Shown in pieces: positions 58,506 through 64,000 of a stretch of 64,000 nt of DNA. The stretch comes from Oscillospiraceae bacterium (GTDB lineage Bacteria > Bacillota > Clostridia > Oscillospirales > SIG627), in contig SVRV01000001.1 of NCBI GenBank assembly GCA_015064635.1, forward strand, positions 124,001 to 188,000, in the 5' to 3' direction. Below the pieces are notes generated by a model. That model searched no databases. It saw nothing but the letters and a program-made list of their open reading frames with translations, and was not told the origin of the DNA. A program made the translations under genes and the position numbers. Position 1 is the first letter of the stretch, and every line of letters begins with the position of its first letter.

Positions 58506-59372
58506 TTAAAACATCATCGCAACAGTTGCAAAAAACGCAATTACAACCGCAAGAATTTCATTTTTCTTCATTTTAACGCCTGTAATAAAAGTTATAATTG
58601 CCGAGAACACAACAGCCGCACCCGTAGAATAGGGGAACTGTACCGATGCGTCGAGAACAAGAAGTGCAAGCATTAAAATTATATTTCCCACACCGCTGCA
58701 TATGGAAAAGCCTGTCATATGTATTATCGCGTTCATTGGTGTTTTTCTTATTTCTCCCTTTACAAAAGGGAGAAATACAAGTCCCAGAACCATGAGCCAG
58801 ATACTTGCAAGAGCGGTGTAGCTGTAGCTGTCAACATTTATTAAAGGGTAATTCTGGTGTACCGAGGCGCAAACGCTGGTCATACCGTTGGTTACAAACA
58901 CAGCAAAGTAATAAAAATACGCCTTTTTGTTGCCTTTCTTGTCCCCCGTTATCGTGCAGATTACCGCAAGGGTGATAAGCGCACAGCAAATGAGCTTGCC
59001 TGCTGTTACCTCCTCCTTTACAGGTGCAAGAAATATTCCGTAAAAGAAGGGGAGGAGCATACCTCCCAACATAGAAAAGACCGCAAAGACCGAAAGGTTT
59101 GCGTATTTCAAAGCCTTGAGGGAGCAATACATAAAGAGGAAACTTGCAAGACCATGCACAAAGCTCACAATAAGTGAGAACACGTTGGCGTGCATACCCT
59201 CCATAAACAACGCTATGACAAAGGCAATAAGTCCCATACCAAAGCCCGTACCCACTGAGAACACAAGGGCACTCTTTAAATCCGTGCCATAAGCCTTCTC
59301 AAATCTTTGCTGAAAAAGAAACTGAATCGAAAAAAGTGCCGCCGCACCAAGCAGCATAAAATAATAAATCAT
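58506..59372 (-). CDS. DMT/EamA-family transporter
   Basis: A 288-residue protein with about ten hydrophobic segments in two five-helix halves, starting YYFMLLGAAALFSIQFLFQQRF; the second half starts YFYYFAVFVTNGMTS. This is the layout of the drug/metabolite transporter superfamily, whose members move sugars, nucleotide-sugars, amino acids or drugs across the inner membrane. It is first in an operon with GH1 and CapA-like genes, which makes a glycoside or sugar substrate likely. The GGAAGG site before ATG 59372 is acceptable. Confidence 0.83.
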   Translation of the reverse strand: MIYYFMLLGAAALFSIQFLFQQRFEKAYGTDLKSALVFSVGTGFGMGLIAFVIALFMEGMHANVFSLIVSFVHGLASFLFMYCSLKALKYANLSVFAVFSMLGGMLLPFFYGIFLAPVKEEVTAGKLICCALITLAVICTITGDKKGNKKAYFYYFAVFVTNGMTSVCASVHQNYPLINVDSYSYTALASIWLMVLGLVFLPFVKGEIRKTPMNAIIHMTGFSICSGVGNIILMLALLVLDASVQFPYSTGAAVVFSAIITFITGVKMKKNEILAVVIAFFATVAMMF

Positions 59373-59407
59373 GATTACCTTCCGCTATGTAAAAATCAAG
59401 CACTATA

Positions 59408-59437
59408 ATTGTAACATGGGGAAAATACTTTTTTCAA
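59408..59437 (-). promoter_or_regulatory. Sigma-A promoter of the transporter-GH1-CapA operon
   Basis: Minus-strand TTGAAA (59437-59432), 18-nt spacer, TACAAT (59413-59408). Confidence 0.65.
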
Positions 59438-59489
59438 CCTCAAATACTGTGAAAAAATTCTCAAAAATTTACCAATACAATAAATTTAA

Positions 59490-59516
59490 AAGGGATGCAA
59501 AACTTTTGCACCCCTT
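59490..59516 (-). terminator. Terminator of the nucleotidyltransferase gene
   Basis: AAGGGATGCAAAA pairs with TTTTGCACCCCTT (one mismatch); TTTAAATTT follows on the minus strand. Confidence 0.75.
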
Positions 59517-59525
59517 CTCTTGATT

Positions 59526-60527
59526 TCATCCCATAAATACTGTATAAGGCTCAATGTGTATTCCGTCGGTAAGTGTTACGCCATCGCCTAAAATCGCAAA
59601 GTCTCCCACTACGGCACCTCCGGAAATGCTCACGTTTTCACCTACCGTAACGCCGTCACCAAGGATACAAGCCTCCAGCCTTGTACGTGCACCTATTCTG
59701 GTGTTTCTGCCAACCACCGAATCCCTTATGACCGCCTTGGTCATTATTCTGCTTCCCTTTCCCACAATGCTGTCCTCCACTGTGCCCTTTGATTCGCGGG
59801 GAGCGGAAGATGCCTTTACGAAAAAGTTTTCGGAAAGAGTAAGGAGATTTGACCGTCGGTATTCCGCAAAGGAGCCTATATCGCACCAAAAATCCTTTGT
59901 TTCATAGGAATACAGACCGCTCTTGCCGGGTAGTAGGAGAGGAAAAACATCCTTTGCAAAATCAAAAAAGGTATCCTTTGGGATAAGCTTCAAAACGTCT
60001 TTTTTCATGACGTAGATTCCGCAATTCACCAAAGCCTCCCTTTCATCGGGAAGGCTTGGCTTTTCCAAAAAGCCCACAACCTTACCGTCGCCACGTGCCT
60101 CCACAACCCCGTAAAGACGGGGTGTTTTTCTTTTGGTTGAAACCAGCGTTATATCGGCATCCTTCTTTTTGTGGTAATCAAAAAGGGATGTGAAATCTAT
60201 ATCGGTCAGGGCATCTGCCGACAGTATAAGAGTGTCACCCTCAATAAAATCCTCACAGTTTTTCACACAGCTCGCAGTGCCCAGCGGCTTTTCCTCACGG
60301 TAATAGACGATATTGATTCCGTGAAGGGATTTGCCTATTTCATTTACGATATCGTCACCACGGTAGCCGAGTCCCACTGCGGCATCCGTTATTCCGTGCT
60401 CACTCAGCTTTTCCAACATTATATCCATAAGAGTTCTGTCACCCACACGCATCAAGGGCTTGGGTCTTGTGGCGGTAAGGGGACGAAGTCTCATACCCTC
60501 TCCGCCTGCCAGAATTATTGCTTTCAA
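59526..60527 (-). CDS. NDP-sugar nucleotidyltransferase
   Basis: A 333-residue enzyme. The N-terminal nucleotidyltransferase domain has KAIILAGGEGMRLRPLTATRPKPL, the signature and Lys of GTP/TTP-dependent sugar-1-phosphate transferases, LSADALTDIDF for the metal Asp, and GVVEARGDGKVVGFLEKP. The C-terminal part (about 235-333) is a left-handed beta-helix with hexapeptide turns (IVGKGSRIMTKAVIRDSVVGRN). This is the mannose-1-phosphate guanylyltransferase-like layout; the true sugar is not readable. TTG 60527 has GAGGT 7-8 nt upstream; an in-frame GTG at 60536 is part of that site. It is monocistronic. Confidence 0.85.
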   Translation of the reverse strand: MKAIILAGGEGMRLRPLTATRPKPLMRVGDRTLMDIMLEKLSEHGITDAAVGLGYRGDDIVNEIGKSLHGINIVYYREEKPLGTASCVKNCEDFIEGDTLILSADALTDIDFTSLFDYHKKKDADITLVSTKRKTPRLYGVVEARGDGKVVGFLEKPSLPDEREALVNCGIYVMKKDVLKLIPKDTFFDFAKDVFPLLLPGKSGLYSYETKDFWCDIGSFAEYRRSNLLTLSENFFVKASSAPRESKGTVEDSIVGKGSRIMTKAVIRDSVVGRNTRIGARTRLEACILGDGVTVGENVSISGGAVVGDFAILGDGVTLTDGIHIEPYTVFMG

Positions 60528-60650
60528 AAAAATCACCTCACAAAAAAGCTTTGCTATGTTAGTCTACACATATGAATTGTTTTTTATTACACAAAAATCC
60601 TTCATATGAAATAACCAAAAAGCCGTCATTTTTTTCGGGTAATCTTATCA

Positions 60651-60679
60651 TTGACTAAAAGGGAAAAGTATTATATAAT
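60651..60679 (+). promoter_or_regulatory. Sigma-A promoter of the dnaD-dnaC-ybeY operon
   Basis: TTGACT (60651-60656), 17-nt spacer, TATAAT (60674-60679), 36 nt before the ATG. Confidence 0.78.
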
Positions 60680-60714
60680 AATATTCCCCCATTTTTTACG
60701 AAAGGAGACGTTGT

Positions 60715-61692
60715 ATGAGCGACACTAAAGGCTACAAAATAAAGAAAAAACTGCTTGACGATACTTTTGCCATTCCCCGAAAGCTTCTTTCAAGACTGTC
60801 GGAAGCAGGCTCGTGCGAGCTTAAAATATTTTTGATAATGGCATCAATGGAAACGGATGACGCAATCACCGAGGATGCGATTGTAGCCGAGCTGGAGCGT
60901 GCCGGCGTTTCCTCCTGTGACCTTTCGGAGGGATTGGCGTTTTTGAGAGGTGCCGGACTTATTGAAAAAAGCAGCTTGAAAAAGGGTGAGGCCTCCACCT
61001 CCTACCAAAAGGAGGAAAAGGAGAAGAAGGAAAAGCTTGAAAAGCACGAAGAAAAGCACAAAAGCCTTTCGAGACCTACATATACCTCAAAGCAGCTTGC
61101 CGAGGCGGCGAGCGGAGGAGGCTTCAGAGAGCTTGTGGAATGGGCGAGCAACAGACTGGGAAAAACCTTCAACACCTCCGACCTTTCCACTCTTTATTCC
61201 TTCAGCGACTATCTGTGCTTACCCGATGACGTAATAATGCTTGGCATTGAGCACTGTGTCTCCGAGGGTAAGGCATCACTGAGATACGTAGAAAAGCTTC
61301 TGATTGACTTTGCCGACCGTGAAATAAACACATATCAAAAGGCAGAGGAATACATATTAAAGAGAACAAGCTACCTTTCCTTTGAGGGAAAGATGCGTGC
61401 CATGATGGGACTGGGACAGAGAGCGCTTACCTCCAAGGAAAAGGCGATGCTCTCCGCCTGGCAGGAATGGCAGAGCTCTGAGGAGCTCATAAGACTTGCC
61501 TATGAAAAAACCGTTGAAAAAACAGGGCGTGTCTCCATGAGCTATATGCACAAAATACTTGAAAGCTGGCATATATCGGGATTTAAAACCGTTTCGGAAG
61601 TAGAGACGGGAGATAAAAAGCCGTCCTCTGACTCGTCCTCCTTTGACCCGGATGACTTTTTCAGAGTTGCACTTGAAAAAAGCAAGAAATAA
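60715..61692 (+). CDS. dnaD: DnaD-domain protein
   Basis: A 325-residue Firmicutes replication-restart and initiation protein. The N-terminal winged-helix part (IPRKLLSRLSEAGSCELKIFLIMAS) is followed by a Lys/Glu-rich linker (about 100-125) that is probably coiled, then two DnaD/DnaB_2-type helical domains (about 140-210 and 230-295) with LYSFSDYLCLPDDVIMLGIEHCVSEG and YMHKILESWHISGFKTV, close to the YxxxIxxxW motif of the family. The next gene is the helicase-loader homologue, as expected. AAAGGAG precedes the ATG. Confidence 0.87.
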   Translation: MSDTKGYKIKKKLLDDTFAIPRKLLSRLSEAGSCELKIFLIMASMETDDAITEDAIVAELERAGVSSCDLSEGLAFLRGAGLIEKSSLKKGEASTSYQKEEKEKKEKLEKHEEKHKSLSRPTYTSKQLAEAASGGGFRELVEWASNRLGKTFNTSDLSTLYSFSDYLCLPDDVIMLGIEHCVSEGKASLRYVEKLLIDFADREINTYQKAEEYILKRTSYLSFEGKMRAMMGLGQRALTSKEKAMLSAWQEWQSSEELIRLAYEKTVEKTGRVSMSYMHKILESWHISGFKTVSEVETGDKKPSSDSSSFDPDDFFRVALEKSKK

Positions 61693-61713
61693 TAATCGAA
61701 AGGAACACTTGAC

Positions 61714-62658
61714 ATGGCAGAGAGTGTTTACGAAATATTTGAAAATAAAGCTTTCCGAGCCCGTAAAGCAGCGGATGAACGTTCATCCGAGGTTTGGGCA
61801 AAGGATAGCCGCATAGAAAAAATTGACAAGGAGCTTTCGGAAATTGGGCTCAAGGTTTTCGCAGCTGCACTTTCGGGCGAGGAAAACAGAGAGACGGAGT
61901 TTGCAAGGCTTCAAGCAAGTCTAATGTCGCTCAAGGCAGAGAAAAAAGACCGCCTGAAGGCTCTTGGATATCCCGAGGATTATACCGATGTAAAATACGA
62001 ATGCCCCAAGTGCTCAGACAGCGGATATGTGGGAATAAAGATGTGCGACTGTATGAAGAGAGCACTTATAAAGCAAAACTATGCCCGTTCGGGAATCGGA
62101 AAATATCTTGAAAAACAGACCTTTGACAACTTCAACCTATCTCTTTATCCCTTTGGAGAAGCAAGAGAGGAAATGACACACATATTCAACTATGCAAAGG
62201 AATATGCCGGAGGCTTTGACGGTACAAATTCCTCATCCCTTGCCTTTATAGGCGGTACAGGTCTCGGAAAAACTCATCTGTCCTCGGCAATAGCTAAGGC
62301 AGTTATAGACAAAGGATATTCGGTAATATATGACAGTGCTCAAAATATAGTATCCACCTTTGAAAGGGAGCGATTTACAAAAGAGGAGAATCAGCGAAGC
62401 AGCGAAAAGTACATGACTGCCGACCTCCTTATCATTGATGACCTGGGTGCTGAAATACAAGGAAAATCCAGTGTGTCCTATTTCTACTCGATAATCAATA
62501 CAAGACTTATTGCCTCAAAACCCACAATTATATCAACAAATCTTTCGGCAAAAGATTTGACAGCACTGTATGAGGAGAGAGTTGTTTCGAGAATTCTGGG
62601 AGAATATACCGTTTTTAGATTTGCAGGAGAAGACATAAGAAAGGTAAAGAAACAGTGA
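61714..62658 (+). CDS. DnaC/DnaI-like helicase loader ATPase
   Basis: A 314-residue AAA+ protein. A Cys cluster CPKCSDSGYVGIKMCDC (about residues 95-112) is the zinc-binding type found in DnaI-like loaders. The ATPase part has Walker A GGTGLGKTHLSSA and Walker B LLIIDDLGAE, sensor motif IISTNLS and Arg-finger region ERVVSRILGE. It should load the replicative helicase with DnaD. The operon with dnaD and ybeY, and the 21-nt gap to dnaD, agree. The stop overlaps the ybeY start by 4 nt. Confidence 0.92.
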   Translation: MAESVYEIFENKAFRARKAADERSSEVWAKDSRIEKIDKELSEIGLKVFAAALSGEENRETEFARLQASLMSLKAEKKDRLKALGYPEDYTDVKYECPKCSDSGYVGIKMCDCMKRALIKQNYARSGIGKYLEKQTFDNFNLSLYPFGEAREEMTHIFNYAKEYAGGFDGTNSSSLAFIGGTGLGKTHLSSAIAKAVIDKGYSVIYDSAQNIVSTFERERFTKEENQRSSEKYMTADLLIIDDLGAEIQGKSSVSYFYSIINTRLIASKPTIISTNLSAKDLTALYEERVVSRILGEYTVFRFAGEDIRKVKKQ

Positions 62659-63131
62659 AACATACTGTATATACAAGGGACAAAACAAAAGAACGCACCT
62701 TTACACCCGCACTTCGTGCTCTTACCAAAAGAGCGGTAAACGAAGCTCTCGCCTTTGAGGAGGCGGAACATGTGTGCGAGGTGTCGGTGACCTTCGTTGA
62801 CCGTGAGGAGATACGCACTCTCAACCGTGATTACAGAGAAAAGGACAGTGTGACCGACGTGCTTTCCTTCCCCACCTTTGATGCGGATGAGGAAATATTC
62901 GTTCCCGAAGGGGAATCTGTCCCACTGGGTGACGTGATAATATGCTACGACCGCTGTCTTGAGCAGGCAGAGGAATTCGGTCACAGCGTTGAGCGTGAGG
63001 TGGCATATCTCACCATACACTCGGTATTGCATCTTTTAGGCTATGACCACATGGTACCCGACGAAGAAAAAGAGATGACCGAAAAGCAGGACGAAATCAT
63101 AAAACAAGTAAGACTTTTCCCGACGAAATAG
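62655..63131 (+). CDS. ybeY: Endoribonuclease YbeY (16S rRNA maturation)
   Basis: A 158-residue metal-dependent RNase. The zinc motif HSVLHLLGYDHMVPDEEKEM has the three His ligands of the HxxxHxxxxxH family pattern; the usual HG is HS here. RDYREKDSVTDVLSFP is the other hallmark. It trims 16S rRNA and takes part in ribosome quality control. GTG 62655 overlaps the loader stop (GTGA), so translation is probably coupled. Confidence 0.93.
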   Translation: MKHTVYTRDKTKERTFTPALRALTKRAVNEALAFEEAEHVCEVSVTFVDREEIRTLNRDYREKDSVTDVLSFPTFDADEEIFVPEGESVPLGDVIICYDRCLEQAEEFGHSVEREVAYLTIHSVLHLLGYDHMVPDEEKEMTEKQDEIIKQVRLFPTK

Positions 63132-63146
63132 TCGGGAAATTTTTTA
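63116..63146 (+). terminator. Terminator overlapping the ybeY stop
   Basis: TTTCCCGAC (63116-63124) pairs with GTCGGGAAA (63131-63139), then a T run to 63146. The left arm lies inside the ybeY coding sequence. Confidence 0.88.
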
Positions 63147-63184
63147 TTTACATTGTGTCAAAATCACCTTAAAATACCAAGCAT

Positions 63185-63202
63185 ATTCTCATATATGAGA
63201 AT
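63185..63202. repeat. 18-bp perfect palindrome upstream of prs
   Basis: ATTCTCATATATGAGAAT reads the same on both strands and is followed by five Ts. It could be an operator for prs or a second weak terminator. Confidence 0.55.
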
Positions 63203-63224
63203 TTTTAACCAAAAAGAAGAAATT

Positions 63225-63253
63225 TTGACAAGAAAAATCAAATAAACTATTGA
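63225..63253 (+). promoter_or_regulatory. Candidate prs promoter
   Basis: TTGACA (63225-63230), 17-nt spacer, TATTGA (63248-63253). A competing pair is TTGAAA (63250-63255) with TATAAA (63271-63276) and a 15-nt spacer. Confidence 0.5.
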
Positions 63254-63330
63254 AAAAAAAGACTTTATGTTATAAAATATACTTGTAAATTAGAAAAAAT
63301 ATGCCCTCGGGCAAGAAACGGAGACTACAT

Positions 63331-64000
63331 ATGATATCACATGGCAGAAATATTCAGCTGTTCTGCGCAAATGCAAGTGTTGACCTTGCAAAGAGAATTG
63401 CCGCACAGCTCGGACTTCCCCTTTCGCAGAATGAAGTAAAGACCTTTTCGGACGGCGAAATAAGCGTTTCACTTTTCGACAGCGTTAGAGGACGTGACGT
63501 TTTTGTTATCCAGTCTACTAACTACCCCGTTAACGACAATCTTATGGAGCTTCTTATTATGATAGATGCTCTCAAGCGTGCAAGTGCAGGCAGAATTACT
63601 GCAATCATGCCCTACTTCGGATATGCCCGTCAGGACAGAAAGGCTAAGGCAAGAGATCCCATCAGTGCAAAGCTTGTTGCCAACCTTATCACAACCGCAG
63701 GTGCTGACAGAGTTCTTACAATGGACCTTCACGCTCCTCAGATTCAGGGCTTCTTTGATATCCCCGTTGATAACCTTCAGGGTGCTCCCCTTCTTGCAGA
63801 TTACTTCATCCAGAATTTCGGCGATATGTCAAAGGATACAGTTGTTGTATCTCCCGACCTTGGCTCTGTTACACGTTCAAGAGCATTCGCACAGAGATGT
63901 AATGCTCCTCTTGCAATCATTGACAAGAGACGTGCAAGAGCAAACGTATCAGAGGTTTGCAACATTATCGGTGACGTTAAGGGTAAGAGATGTATCCTTA
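63331..64000 (+). CDS. prs: Ribose-phosphate pyrophosphokinase, 3' end cut by the window
   Basis: The frame is open from ATG 63331 to the window end (223 full codons). Motifs: [15 protein letters not shown] at the N-terminus, [39 protein letters not shown] (the PRPP synthase flexible and ATP-binding region), [22 protein letters not shown] with the metal-binding HAPQ, and [17 protein letters not shown]. It makes PRPP from ribose 5-phosphate and ATP for nucleotide, His and Trp synthesis. GGAG lies 8 nt before the ATG. The missing part should hold the C-terminal PRPP-binding loop. Confidence 0.96.
   Translation, partial: MISHGRNIQLFCANASVDLAKRIAAQLGLPLSQNEVKTFSDGEISVSLFDSVRGRDVFVIQSTNYPVNDNLMELLIMIDALKRASAGRITAIMPYFGYARQDRKAKARDPISAKLVANLITTAGADRVLTMDLHAPQIQGFFDIPVDNLQGAPLLADYFIQNFGDMSKDTVVVSPDLGSVTRSRAFAQRCNAPLAIIDKRRARANVSEVCNIIGDVKGKRCIL

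Overview
The window looks like a chromosomal segment from a Gram-positive anaerobe of the class Clostridia. The evidence is a DnaD-type primosome protein beside a DnaI/DnaC-like loader, an OmpR-type two-component pair, SecA with a C-terminal zinc tail, a SpoIVFB-like M50 protease, and a 1406-residue 2-hydroxyacyl-CoA dehydratase activase of the kind found in strict anaerobes. Strong AGGAGG ribosome-binding sites, several TTG starts and textbook sigma-A promoters with 16-17 nt spacers agree. The many glycoside hydrolases and a hexuronate pathway fit a gut or plant-biomass habitat. This placement is inference. I found no tRNA, rRNA, CRISPR array, prophage or intact insertion sequence.

Layout. 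1-5.3 kb: the 3' part of a 5-oxoprolinase subunit A gene, an SGNH hydrolase, a repeat-rich 611-bp spacer, and the convergent uxaB-uxaA hexuronate operon. 5.4-9.6 kb: response regulator, histidine kinase, HD hydrolase and Na/Pi cotransporter, probably one phosphate-homeostasis operon. 9.7-13.7 kb: a 1329-residue secreted, membrane-anchored protein combining a von Willebrand A domain with a CLCA-like metalloprotease motif. 13.8-15.7 kb: a ceramidase-like protein and a nitroreductase on the minus strand. 15.8-23.3 kb: a tight housekeeping operon (DUF436, gpsA, secA, membrane protein, asnB). 23.4-33.6 kb: minus-strand genes for the activase, a ComEC-like hydrolase, a Ca2+ P-type ATPase, alr, a lipoprotein and a small membrane protein.

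33.8-41.5 kb, plus strand: an oxidoreductase, secD-secF (secF with a long Thr/Glu/Ala insertion), a 56-residue mini-membrane-protein overlapping an M50 protease, then an acyl-activating enzyme, ACP and cyclophilin; trmL lies on the minus strand. 41.6-58.5 kb is a carbohydrate region: a large unassigned glycosidase-like protein, an AraC regulator, a ThuA/Gfo-Idh-MocA/GH30 operon, a DUF1015 gene, a GH28/GH20 pair, a GH2 gene, and a transporter-GH1-CapA operon. 59.5-64 kb: a sugar nucleotidyltransferase, then dnaD, dnaC-like, ybeY and the 5' part of prs.

How the parts work together. The GH28-like, GH20, GH2, GH30 and GH1 enzymes probably act on oligosaccharides inside the cell, since none shows a signal peptide. 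The Gfo/Idh/MocA and ThuA proteins probably process unusual sugars, and UxaB/UxaA send hexuronates into central metabolism. The most unusual items are the VWA/metalloprotease surface protein, the low-complexity insertion in SecF, a relic of a second GH20 gene end that leaves the GH2 gene bracketed by two copies of the same 3' end, the 148-bp tandem repeat, and a mini-gene whose ribosome-binding site lies inside a terminator stem.
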